From Streptomyces platensis (lineage in GTDB: Bacteria > Actinomycetota > Actinomycetes > Streptomycetales > Streptomycetaceae), in NCBI RefSeq assembly GCF_008704855.1, contig NZ_CP023691.1:372001-436000 (forward strand): a stretch of 64,000 nt of DNA. The letters run 5' to 3'. The position numbers and the translations under genes were made by a program. The number at the start of each line of letters is the position of its first letter. The first letter of the stretch is position 1. Positions 35,786 through 44,126 of this stretch are shown in pieces. The notes under the pieces are model-generated. The model saw nothing but the letters and a program-made list of their open reading frames with translations, made no database searches and was not told the DNA's origin.

Positions 35786-36439
35786 GCCCAGCACCGCACG
35801 AACTCCGTCCCCGGCTCGCGAAGGTCCACGCACCCGCCGTCCACAACGGGGGCGCCGCCACTCGTTCGCCGTACGGAAACTGCGTCTCCTCGCGAACCGG
35901 AGGCATGCGCTTGTGCGTAGCTTCTCCGGTTCCTGAGGCCGTGCCCCTACAGGGAGGAGACGGATGGCTACCGTCAAGGAAGACTGTCGTGCCCTGTCTG
36001 AAAGCAGCCGCTTGGAAGGGGCCCTGGGCACCGCTTACACCCAGCGTGCTGACCTGGTGCAACGGGCCTTGTGCCAGATGCTGCCGTTCGATTCCGGGCG
36101 GTGTGGAGTGGGGGTGGAATCGACTGGAAGTCGTCAGGGGCGGATATAGGACGGGCATCGCATAGTTTCCGTCAATTCTGTGACCTCTGGGACTTGATGC
36201 AGGTCAGAGCAGAATTCCCGGCAAGTCAAGCTTTGCGCAAGTCTGTTGACAGGGGCGGAGTACCGCTGCGACCTTGTCATCGCCTCGCCACTCGAACGGT
36301 TCGGTCGTCGCGCTGCGGCCCCCGTTTGGCGTTGGCTCGGTTCATGTGGTCCCGGTGCCGTCGGCGGACGTGTTCCCGGACCTGAAGAAAACGGGGGGCA
36401 AGACGTGTATCGCAGCATGCAAACCAGAAAGACTTTGTC
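35786..36439 (+). promoter_or_regulatory. Long gene-poor region upstream of the ATP-grasp/radical SAM operon
   Basis: This 654-bp stretch contains only one possible short ORF (35964-36149). A consensus TTGACA lies at 36246-36251, about 190 bp before the ATP-grasp start, but no convincing -10 is at the right spacing. It most likely holds the promoter of the downstream operon. Confidence 0.4.
35964..36149 (+). CDS. Possible small protein of 61 residues, unknown
   Basis: An ATG at 35964 is preceded by an unusually good ribosome site (GGAGGAGACGG). The frame runs 61 codons and begins MATVKEDCRALSESS. The first 45 residues look like ordinary helical sequence, while the tail is poor coding sequence, so this may be the intact 5' end of a decayed gene rather than a real small protein. 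I recognise no family. Confidence 0.3.
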   Translation: MATVKEDCRALSESSRLEGALGTAYTQRADLVQRALCQMLPFDSGRCGVGVESTGSRQGRI

Positions 36440-37717
36440 GTGACCCTGGTGGTCATCGGTGCCAATCCGACGGTCGCGCGAGCGGCCGAGGCTCTCCCCG
36501 GTGATCTCCTTCATGTACAGCTGCCCGGGGCCCCGGCCCTGGACCGGAGCAGCGGGACGCCGGGCACACAGCAGGTGCACACCGTCGACTTCCACGACGG
36601 CCCGGCCTTCCTCGCGTTCGTCGACGAGGTGCTCAAGCCGTTGTCGCCCAGTGCCGTTGTCTCGCTCACCGAGCTCGGTCTGGAGCCGGCGGCCGCGGCG
36701 GCGGAGCGGCTCGGCGTACGGGGGGTCACCCCCGCAGTCGTCCGGCACACCCGCGACAAACTGGAGATGCGGCGGGTCCTCGAACGGAAAGCGCCACATC
36801 TGAACCCGGCCTTCGCCTCCGGCGGCGACCCGGACGCGGTGGCCCGGCTGTTCGCCGGGCACACCCCCGTCGTGGCCAAGCCCGTCAACGGCGTCGGCAG
36901 CAATGCCGTGGCCCTGCTGGACCGTGCGGCGGACCTGACGCCGGACCGCCGGACCGCCGGAACCCTGCTGGAAGCCTTCGTCGGCGGGCTGGAGTTCAGC
37001 GTGGAGACGCTGTCCGCCGGCGGCCGGCACACCGTCGTCGGCATCGCCCAGAAGGGGACGACGGGCAGCTTCGTCGAGGTCAGCCATATGATGCCGCCGC
37101 CGGCCCTGGACGCCCGCGGGCGGGCCCGGGTCGAGGAGGCGGTCGGACAGCTGCTCGACGCCCTCGGGCTGGCGGACGGTCCGAGCCACACCGAGGTCAA
37201 GGTGGACGGCGACCGGATCATCGTGATCGAGACGCACAACCGCCTCGGTGGCGACGGCATCGCCGACCTGGTGCGGCTCACCACGGGCATCGACTGGCGG
37301 GTCGCCGCCCTCGGATGGGCGGTCGGCGCGGGAGTGCCGCGCGGGCAGGCCGCGGCCGCCACGGCCGCGACCGTCTTCTTCACCGCACCGCCCGGCACCG
37401 TCACCGCCGTCGCCCCACCACCGTCACTGGCCCACGGAACGATTGTGGAGTGGGAGGTCACCGTGGAGCCCGGCGACCCGGTCCGCCCGCTCAGGTCCTC
37501 CACCGACCGCCTGGGCACGGCCGTCGTCACCGCCGCGGACGCGGCGGCGTGCGTAGCGGCGGTGGCCGAGCTGACGGCGTTGCCCATCGTCACCACGCAA
37601 CCCGACGTCCCCGTGCGCACCCTCACGGACGCCCGCTCCACCGCACAGCCCGACGCCGCTTCGCCTGACAGCACGGCCCCGCCGAGCACCGTCACACAGC
37701 CCGCGCCCGTCGCGTAA
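36440..37717 (+). CDS. ATP-grasp ligase
   Basis: This is a 425-residue ATP-grasp enzyme starting at GTG. An N-terminal preATP-grasp domain (about 1-105) is followed by the ATP-binding core with VVAKPVNGVGSNAV and the metal-binding strand IETHNRLGG. Its type resembles carboxylate-amine/L-amino acid ligases that join two amino acids through an acyl-phosphate. The last 40 residues are a Pro/Ser/Thr/Ala-rich low-complexity tail absent from most relatives. It heads a set with a radical SAM enzyme, a second ATP-grasp, a sulfurtransferase, an exporter and a PLP lyase. A hairpin separates it from the next gene, so its expression may be set apart. Confidence 0.88.
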   Translation: MTLVVIGANPTVARAAEALPGDLLHVQLPGAPALDRSSGTPGTQQVHTVDFHDGPAFLAFVDEVLKPLSPSAVVSLTELGLEPAAAAAERLGVRGVTPAVVRHTRDKLEMRRVLERKAPHLNPAFASGGDPDAVARLFAGHTPVVAKPVNGVGSNAVALLDRAADLTPDRRTAGTLLEAFVGGLEFSVETLSAGGRHTVVGIAQKGTTGSFVEVSHMMPPPALDARGRARVEEAVGQLLDALGLADGPSHTEVKVDGDRIIVIETHNRLGGDGIADLVRLTTGIDWRVAALGWAVGAGVPRGQAAAATAATVFFTAPPGTVTAVAPPPSLAHGTIVEWEVTVEPGDPVRPLRSSTDRLGTAVVTAADAAACVAAVAELTALPIVTTQPDVPVRTLTDARSTAQPDAASPDSTAPPSTVTQPAPVA

Positions 37718-37739
37718 CACGCACCACCACTCACGCACT

Positions 37740-37779
37740 TCGGCCCGGCGGCGCCCTGCCACAGGGCACCCCGGGCCGA
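37740..37779 (+). terminator. Branched hairpin between ATP-grasp and radical SAM genes
   Basis: A 9-bp outer stem, TCGGCCCGG (37740-37748) with its complement at 37771-37779, encloses a second small stem GCCCT/AGGGC. It begins 23 bp after the ATP-grasp stop and 58 bp before the radical SAM start. It could be a partial terminator or an RNA-processing element that tunes expression of the first gene against the rest. Confidence 0.5.
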
Positions 37780-37837
37780 TCACAGCCGTACCTCTCTCAT
37801 CGCTCGTCACACGACTCGACCACACCCTGGGGGGACC

Positions 37838-39106
37838 ATGCCTGTCGACAACGCGCCGATTTCCTACGATTTCCATGGAGATGCGCCGTTCACCACGCCG
37901 TTCCAGGAGATCAAGCCCGAGGAGATCCACATCTACCTCGACCTGGACACCAAGGTCGGAAAGAACACCTGCGGACAGAAATGTACGCACTGTTGGTTCG
38001 TCAACTACGAGAAGGTCTACGACAAGTCGTTCGCCATGGAGGAAGGCCCCCGGATCCTCTCCGGCCTCCAGTCGCACGGCTACCACGTCTACCCGCGGTA
38101 CGTGGACAGCTTCGCGTACGACGGTGAGTTCATGCGCATCTACGGACCCGCCAACAACCGTGAGTTCAGACAGGAATCCGACCACAAGCCCACCGAGACC
38201 ATGGAGAAGGGCGACGCCTGGACCAGCGGCCGCCCGCTGCTCGCCGACAACTACCTGGAGCTGCTCGACCTCGCCCGGGTCAACGGCTACGGCACCATCT
38301 CCATCACCTACCACGGCGTCATCGACGAGAACCTGGCCGTCATCGACGACGGCAGCTACCCGATCAAGGGCGTCTTCAGCGGGGCGAACACCGAGGAGGT
38401 GCTGCGCCGGATCGACCACTACAACGACCACTACCGCAGCACGCTTCCCGCGGACGCCGACCGGTCGGACGCCTTCCGGGTCAACATCGGTGTCACCATC
38501 GGCCGGCACAACCACGGCCGCCGGTCCCTGGAGCGCTACGCCCACTACTTCAACAAGCTGGGCGTCGACACGGTCCGCTTCAACAACTTCTCCGACCACG
38601 GCGGCCGGCACCCCGAACTCCAGCTCAGCTACGAGGAGATCGAGCAGGCCTACCGCGACTTCAAGTGGCTGCACGAGAACATCGAGCTGGGCTTCCAGCT
38701 CGGCGTGAGTGAGGACTTCGGGACCTTCGGGATCAAGGCGATGGGGTTCCCCGGGCATGTCGGCTGGTGCCGGGCCGGCCGCCAGCTGTTCGCCGCCATC
38801 CCCACTCAGGAGAGCGTGCTGTCGGAGTCCGCCGACGGGCGCCGCGAGAAGATCGGTGACATCGTCGGCTGCGTCAACACCTTCGAACCGCACCTGGGCA
38901 TCCTCGTCCGCACGGTCGCCGGTGGGGGCGAAGACGTCCGCTACGACCTGGAGTTCGACCACGCGGCCATCCAGGCGTTCACCGACAAGCGCCTCTCCGG
39001 CGCCTACAAGGACGGCTGCTTCGCCCGCGAACTCGCCCAGGAGCAGCAGCTGGTCTCCCGGGTCCCCGCGCGCCGCCGGCTCCCTCTCGTCGAGACGACG
39101 GGCTGA
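37838..39106 (+). CDS. Radical SAM enzyme, uncharacterised
   Basis: This is a 422-residue radical SAM protein. The [4Fe-4S] motif CGQKCTHC places ligands at Cys45, Cys49 and Cys52 in the canonical CxxxCxxC spacing, immediately followed by WFVNYE. Beyond these only three cysteines occur, Cys311, Cys345 and Cys394, all in the C-terminal third; they could ligate an auxiliary cluster, which is inference. There is no B12-binding domain and no obvious RRE peptide-recognition domain. I cannot name the reaction. Its place between two ATP-grasp genes and next to sulfur-handling genes suggests it modifies an amino acid or short peptide, perhaps by C-S or C-C bond formation. GGGGGG precedes the start; the next gene begins 14 bp after its stop. 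Confidence 0.9.
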   Translation: MPVDNAPISYDFHGDAPFTTPFQEIKPEEIHIYLDLDTKVGKNTCGQKCTHCWFVNYEKVYDKSFAMEEGPRILSGLQSHGYHVYPRYVDSFAYDGEFMRIYGPANNREFRQESDHKPTETMEKGDAWTSGRPLLADNYLELLDLARVNGYGTISITYHGVIDENLAVIDDGSYPIKGVFSGANTEEVLRRIDHYNDHYRSTLPADADRSDAFRVNIGVTIGRHNHGRRSLERYAHYFNKLGVDTVRFNNFSDHGGRHPELQLSYEEIEQAYRDFKWLHENIELGFQLGVSEDFGTFGIKAMGFPGHVGWCRAGRQLFAAIPTQESVLSESADGRREKIGDIVGCVNTFEPHLGILVRTVAGGGEDVRYDLEFDHAAIQAFTDKRLSGAYKDGCFARELAQEQQLVSRVPARRRLPLVETTG

Positions 39107-39120
39107 AGGAGAACACGCAC

Positions 39121-40332
39121 ATGCCGCACGTCCTCGTCTTCGCCAAGACGCCCTACGCCAAGACCCCGTACGACCGCTGGCTGGCCGGCTCCGGCGTCGT
39201 GCCGGTCATCCTCACCACCACCGAATTCGCCGCCGGATACGGCCACTTGCCTCATGTACACGCCTTCGACGACTACGACACCAATCAGCTCGTCGAGAAG
39301 ACGGCACTGCGCCTGGCCCGCGAGCACGCCGTCACGGCCGTCTTCGCCCGCGCCGAGGCGGACGTGGTACGCGCCGCCCAGCTGCGCGACCTGCTGGACC
39401 TGCCGGGACAGCGGACCGCGAGCGCCCTGGCCTTCCGCGACAAGGTGGTCATGAAGGACCACCTCGTCGGCGGCCCGGTGGAGATTCCCGCTTACCGGCC
39501 GCTGGATTCGGCCTACACCGCCCTGGAATTCGTCGCCGAGCACGGCTATCCCGTGGTCATCAAACCGCTCTCGGAGTCCGGCTCTCTGGGCGCGGCCATC
39601 ATCCGTGACGAGGCGGAGCTGGACGCCTACCTCGCCTGCCCGTGGCGTGGCGCGAGCGAGATCGAGGTGTTCGTACCCGGGCAGATGTACCACGTGGACG
39701 GGCTGGTCGTGAACGGCGAGGTGGTGTTCGCACACCCTTTCCGCTACCTCAACGACTGCCTGTCCTTCCGGGCGAACGACTGGGTGGCCAACCTCCCGCT
39801 GACACCCCAGGACCCCGTCCACGACCGGCTGCTCAAGGCCGCCAGGGCGGTGCTGGCGGAGCTGCCCACACCACCGCACACCGCCTTCCACGCGGAGCTG
39901 TGGATCACCCCCGACGACCGGACGGTGTTCTGCGAGATCGCCAGCCGGACCGGCGGCGGGATGATCAGCGCCATGGTCCGGCACGCCTTCGGCATCGATC
40001 TCGACAAGGAGTGGCTGTATGCCGAATGCGGCCTCCCCAGCACCCTGGGCACCCCCGCCTACCGGCCCACCGGCGCCCTGTGCATCCCGCCCTCGGACGG
40101 CGTGCTGACCCATCTGCCCTCCGGTCACGAGCCGGCGTGCGTCAAGGAGGTCGCGCTCACCGGCACGGTCGGTCAGGAGTTCCACGGCGGGGTCAAGTCC
40201 GGTCTCTTCCTGGCCGGTTACGTCGTCGGCGGCGACACCGAGGAGGACGTGGCGGCCAACCTGGAGAACGTGGCGACCTGGTTCGCCGACCACGCCCAGT
40301 GGTCCCCCGCGCCCGCGAGAGGCACGCGATGA
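39121..40332 (+). CDS. ATP-grasp ligase (second copy type)
   Basis: This is a 403-residue ATP-grasp protein, clearly diverged from the one at 36.4-37.7 kb. Its glycine loop is VVIKPLSESGSLGAA and its metal-binding strand is CEIASRTGGG, where Ser replaces the more usual Asn. The C-terminal domain after about 300 resembles that of carnosine-synthase-like amino acid ligases. With two distinct ATP-grasp ligases, the operon could make a tripeptide or join a modified amino acid at both ends. It overlaps the sulfurtransferase gene by ATGA. Confidence 0.9.
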   Translation: MPHVLVFAKTPYAKTPYDRWLAGSGVVPVILTTTEFAAGYGHLPHVHAFDDYDTNQLVEKTALRLAREHAVTAVFARAEADVVRAAQLRDLLDLPGQRTASALAFRDKVVMKDHLVGGPVEIPAYRPLDSAYTALEFVAEHGYPVVIKPLSESGSLGAAIIRDEAELDAYLACPWRGASEIEVFVPGQMYHVDGLVVNGEVVFAHPFRYLNDCLSFRANDWVANLPLTPQDPVHDRLLKAARAVLAELPTPPHTAFHAELWITPDDRTVFCEIASRTGGGMISAMVRHAFGIDLDKEWLYAECGLPSTLGTPAYRPTGALCIPPSDGVLTHLPSGHEPACVKEVALTGTVGQEFHGGVKSGLFLAGYVVGGDTEEDVAANLENVATWFADHAQWSPAPARGTR

Positions 40333-41198
40333 GCGGGCGGGCGCTCGGCGCCCTGCCGGGCCCGCTGGTCGGTACGGACTGGGTGGCGCCGCGGCTGGGC
40401 GCCCCCGGGCTGGTGGTGCTCGATGCCTCGATCGGCGAGCACCGCGACGCCGGCGAACGGATCCCGGCGGCACGACCCTTCGACATCGACGGCGCGCTCT
40501 CGGACCACTCCGGTCCGCTGCCGCACACCATGCCCGGTGCCGACCGCTTCACCCGGGAACTGCGGGCGCTCGGCGTGAACGACGGCGACACCGTCGTTGT
40601 CTACGACGGCGCGGGCCTCTACTCCAGTGCCCGCGCATGGTGGATGCTGCGGGCCATGGGCCTGGAGCGGGTGGCCGTGCTCGACGGCGGCCTGCCCGCC
40701 TGGCGCGCCGCCGGGCTGCCCTGCGAAGCCGGCGCACCCGTGGCCGCCGCGCGCCCCGGCGACTTCACCGCACGGCCGCGCCCCGGCCTGATCGTCGGCA
40801 GCGACGAGGTCGCCGCGGCCCTGGCCGATCCGGCCTCGGCGGTCCTCGACGCCCGCAGCCGCGACCGCTTCGCCGGCGCGGTGGCCGAGCCCCGCCCGGG
40901 GCTGCGTCCCGGCCATATGCCCGGAGCGCTCAACCTGCCGTTCGGCGAGCTCCAGCGGGACGGCCGGATGCGTCCCGCGTCGCAGCTGCGCGACGCGTTC
41001 GCCCCGCTCGCCGGAGAGCGCCGGCGCCTGGTCTTCAGCTGCGGATCCGGCGTCACCGCCTGCATCCTGGCGCTGGGGGCCGAGCTGGCCGGATACGACG
41101 ACCTGGCCGTGTACGACGGGTCCTGGAGCGAATGGGGTCTGCCGCGCGCGGACCGGCCGGTCGTCACCGGTCCGCAGAGCGGAGGTCCGCAAGCGTGA
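40329..41198 (+). CDS. Two-domain rhodanese, 3-mercaptopyruvate sulfurtransferase type
   Basis: This is a 289-residue tandem rhodanese. The N-terminal domain (about 1-135) lacks an active cysteine, while the C-terminal domain has the loop CGSGVTA with Cys238. That loop is of the mercaptopyruvate sulfurtransferase type rather than the CRKGVTA thiosulfate type. The enzyme would form a Cys persulfide and pass sulfur to an acceptor. Sitting between an ATP-grasp ligase and an exporter with ATGA/TGATG coupling on both sides, it is probably a pathway enzyme supplying sulfur rather than a housekeeping detoxifier. Confidence 0.92.
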   Translation: MSGRALGALPGPLVGTDWVAPRLGAPGLVVLDASIGEHRDAGERIPAARPFDIDGALSDHSGPLPHTMPGADRFTRELRALGVNDGDTVVVYDGAGLYSSARAWWMLRAMGLERVAVLDGGLPAWRAAGLPCEAGAPVAAARPGDFTARPRPGLIVGSDEVAAALADPASAVLDARSRDRFAGAVAEPRPGLRPGHMPGALNLPFGELQRDGRMRPASQLRDAFAPLAGERRRLVFSCGSGVTACILALGAELAGYDDLAVYDGSWSEWGLPRADRPVVTGPQSGGPQA

Positions 41199-42454
41199 TG
41201 TCCGCACTCTCGGCCAAGTGGCACACGTTCAGGGGGCTGTCGTCGAGCCTCAAGTCGCTGATCGTGCTGTCCTTCGTGGTCGCCCTCGGCAGCTACATGG
41301 TCACCCCGTTCATCGGCGTTCTGATGGTCCAGGCGGTGGGCCTGGACGTCCGCCTGGCCGGTGTACTGGTGGCCGTTGCCACGTTCATCCAGTTCGGCGG
41401 CAGCATCCTCGGGGGCCTGGTCGTGGACCGGCTCGGCCTCAAGCGGACGATGGTCGGCTCCCTCGCCGTACGGACCACGGGTCTGCTCCTGCTGGGGCTG
41501 GCCGTGAAGGTCCCCTGGGTCGCCTACCCGGCGGTGGTTCTCGTCGCCGCCGGGCCGGCCCTCTATCTCCCGGCGAACAAGGCGTACATCGTCACCTGCG
41601 TCTCCGACGAGCTGCGGCCGCTGTTCCTCGGGGTCAGCAGCGCGGCCCTCAACGCCGGGATGGGGCTCGGGCCGCTGCTGGCCGCCGTCCTGATCGACGC
41701 CGATCCGGTGGTGCTGCTGCTCGGCGCCGCGGCGCTGTTCGGTCTGATCACCCTGGCCCACCAGCTCACCATGCAGCCCCTCGCCCGCCGCCGGGACGCC
41801 GCGCGGGGCGGCGTCACCGTCGACGGGCCCGCCCCCGCCGGGAAGCTCCGGACCCTGCGCGGCGCGCTGCGGCCGGTGCTCTTCACGGCCCTAGCTTTCT
41901 ACCTCTATTTCTTCTTCCAGAGCTTCCTCGGTCTGTATGCCGCGGGCGTGCACAACATCCAGGTGCTCGGCTGGGCCATGCTCGTCAACTGCGCCATGAT
42001 GGTGGCGCTCCAGCCGCCGCTGTCGGGCTGGATCGCGCGGGCCGACTACCGCCGCCTGGTGGCCGGATCATTCGCCTTGATGGCTGCCGGGACGGGCGTG
42101 ATGTCGCTAGGGCACACCGCTGCCCTGCTGGGCGGCACCGTGCTCTTCAGTCTCGGCGAGGTCTTCCTCTTCCTGCGCTGTGACCTGGAAATGGTCGACC
42201 GCATACCGAGCAATCCGACCTTCGCCTTCGGCGTCCAGCGGCTGACGGCGGGTGTCGGCGGCCTCCTCGCCGGCGTCGTGGGCGGCTTTCTCTTCGCCCA
42301 CTACGAAAGCGCACACGACCTGGGCATGTTCTGGACCGCCGTCGCCGTGCAGTGCGCCGTCGCGGCGGCCATCGCCCTGGTACTCGGCGGCCGCAGCCGG
42401 AGGGCGGCGGTCGCACCACACGACGAGCAGGCGGATCTGGAAGTGGTGTCATGA
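41198..42454 (+). CDS. MFS transporter
   Basis: This is a 418-residue major facilitator protein with about twelve hydrophobic segments and the loop motif GGLVVDRLGLKRT between helices 2 and 3. It is coupled to the sulfurtransferase (TGATG) and to the lyase (ATGA). In this setting it most likely exports the product and may give self-protection. A GTG immediately before the ATG is an alternative start. Confidence 0.92.
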   Translation: MSALSAKWHTFRGLSSSLKSLIVLSFVVALGSYMVTPFIGVLMVQAVGLDVRLAGVLVAVATFIQFGGSILGGLVVDRLGLKRTMVGSLAVRTTGLLLLGLAVKVPWVAYPAVVLVAAGPALYLPANKAYIVTCVSDELRPLFLGVSSAALNAGMGLGPLLAAVLIDADPVVLLLGAAALFGLITLAHQLTMQPLARRRDAARGGVTVDGPAPAGKLRTLRGALRPVLFTALAFYLYFFFQSFLGLYAAGVHNIQVLGWAMLVNCAMMVALQPPLSGWIARADYRRLVAGSFALMAAGTGVMSLGHTAALLGGTVLFSLGEVFLFLRCDLEMVDRIPSNPTFAFGVQRLTAGVGGLLAGVVGGFLFAHYESAHDLGMFWTAVAVQCAVAAAIALVLGGRSRRAAVAPHDEQADLEVVS

Positions 42455-43641
42455 CCGGCGAACCTTCGATGGACACCCGGTTCGTGCACGCCGGCTCCGA
42501 CCCGCGGCAACAGCACGGCTACGTCAACCCGCCCATCCACCGCGCCTCGACGGTGCTCTACGAGAACGTGGCCGCGATGGACGCCTCGCAGGCCGACCCC
42601 CTCAAACGCCGGATGCCGGTCTACGGCCGCTTCGGCACACCCACCGGACGCGCCTTCGAAACGGCACTGACCGAACTGGAGGGCGGGCACGCCGCCGTCG
42701 CCACCTGCTCGGGTCTCGCGGCGATCACCACGGCGATCCTGTCGTTCGTCCGGGCCGGCGACCACATCCTCGTGAGCGACTCCGTCTATCTGCCCACCCG
42801 CAAGTTCTGCAACTCGCTGGCCGATCTGGGCGTGGAGACGGAGTACTACGATCCCTGTGCGGACAAGTCCATCGAGGAACTGATCCGCCCCACCACGCGC
42901 CTCGTCTGCCTGGAGTCACCCGGCTCCACGACCTTCGAGGTACAGGACGTCCCTGCCGTCACGAGCGTGTGCCGTACCCACGACGTGGTCACCCTCATCG
43001 ACAACACCTGGGCCACCCCCGCCTTTCACCGCCCCCTGGAGCTGGGCGCCGATGTCGTCGTGCACTCGGCGACGAAGTACCTCACCGGTCACGCCGACAG
43101 CATCCTCGGGGCCATCGTGTGCTCCGAGGACACCTACCCCGCGGTGCGCGCCACGGCGATCCGGCTCGGCCAGTGCGCCGGCGCGGACGATGTCTATCTG
43201 GGGCTGCGCGGGCTCCGCACGCTGGGCGTCCGGATGCGTGAGCACCATCACCAAGCTGTCGGCCTCGCCTCCTGGTTGCGCGAACAGGAGGGGGTGCGCG
43301 GCGTGCTGCACCCGGCGCTGCCGGGCGACCCGGGGCACGAACTGTGGTGCCGGGACTTCACCGGCGCCGCGGGCCTGTTCGGCCTCGAACTCGAACCCGG
43401 GCCCGGCAAGCCCGCCGTGGACGCGCTGCTCGGAGAGCTGCGGCTGTTCGGCCTCGGCCACAGCTACGGCGGCTACGAGAGCCTGATCGTGCCGGCCGAT
43501 CCGGTCACCCACCGGCTCCCGGGCACCTGGACGGGCCGCGGCCCCCTGCTGCGCGTGCACGCCGGCTTCGAAGCCCTCAACGATCTCAAGGAGGACCTGG
43601 CCCGCGGCCTGGCCACCCTGTCCGCCCACACCCGGTCCTGA
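42451..43641 (+). CDS. Cystathionine beta-lyase-like PLP enzyme (Cys/Met metabolism family)
   Basis: This is a 396-residue PLP enzyme of the cystathionine lyase/synthase family. The Schiff-base lysine is in SATKYLTGH (Lys209), the phosphate-binding tyrosine and arginine from the partner subunit are in YGRFGTPT, and LIDNTW carries the PLP-nitrogen aspartate. It is closest in style to bacterial MetC. In primary metabolism MetC splits cystathionine; within this operon it may break or form a C-S bond on a pathway thioether, or do beta/gamma-elimination to feed the sulfurtransferase. It is the last gene of the coupled set. Confidence 0.9.
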   Translation: MTGEPSMDTRFVHAGSDPRQQHGYVNPPIHRASTVLYENVAAMDASQADPLKRRMPVYGRFGTPTGRAFETALTELEGGHAAVATCSGLAAITTAILSFVRAGDHILVSDSVYLPTRKFCNSLADLGVETEYYDPCADKSIEELIRPTTRLVCLESPGSTTFEVQDVPAVTSVCRTHDVVTLIDNTWATPAFHRPLELGADVVVHSATKYLTGHADSILGAIVCSEDTYPAVRATAIRLGQCAGADDVYLGLRGLRTLGVRMREHHHQAVGLASWLREQEGVRGVLHPALPGDPGHELWCRDFTGAAGLFGLELEPGPGKPAVDALLGELRLFGLGHSYGGYESLIVPADPVTHRLPGTWTGRGPLLRVHAGFEALNDLKEDLARGLATLSAHTRS

Positions 43642-44126
43642 CGCTCCTACCCGGGCCTGACCCTCCTGCGGGCACCATCGCCGGCCTCGGATTCGGATAT
43701 CACGCCGCTGTCGCACATTCTTCCGGTCACCATTCTCTGGGTACTTGGGGATTATCGCGGATCCCGATGGATTCCAGGATTCTGCTGGTGACGGTGAGAA
43801 TTCAGCGGCTAGAATATCGCGCGCTGCTCGCGATGGCGGTCGGCGATGGGGGGCGAGGGCATCGTGGTGGAGTTACGAGAACACACAACCCACGGTCGAC
43901 TTACCCCAGGCCCTGAACGCACGTTCGTTTTTCCTGGCCTGCGGCGCTTACCCCTCGTCCGGAATATCCTCCAGCGATCACCACAAAGCGGTCCACGCAA
44001 CAGCGTGGGCCGTTTTTCGATTTCGCGGCATTCGCACTGGCGTCCGCGTCCGGGGCCACGAAGTTGACGTGCAGCGAGAAGCGGGTGCTTCGCTTTCCTG
44101 ACAAGAGAAGTGTGGAGTGTGATGCC
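43642..44126 (+). other. Long intergenic region with a free-standing terminator
   Basis: This 485-bp stretch lies between the lyase and the SdrD-like gene. It is A/T-richer at 43690-43815 than its surroundings. Two overlapping short frames (at 43745 and 43846) have no family features. A canonical intrinsic terminator at 43989-44017 lies well inside it, so a small RNA or a leader transcript may end there. Confidence 0.5.
43989..44017 (+). terminator. Intrinsic terminator with T run
   Basis: CGGTCCACGC (43989-43998) pairs with GCGTGGGCCG (44003-44012) with one G-T wobble; the loop is AACA and five T residues follow directly. It ends 110 bp before the SdrD-like start and about 350 bp after the lyase stop, so it is not an ordinary operon-end terminator. 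Confidence 0.8.

Noticed and set aside
43745..44101. Short plus-strand ORFs in the lyase-surface protein gap
   Set aside because: They run through the intrinsic terminator and lack ribosome sites and coding-like sequence.
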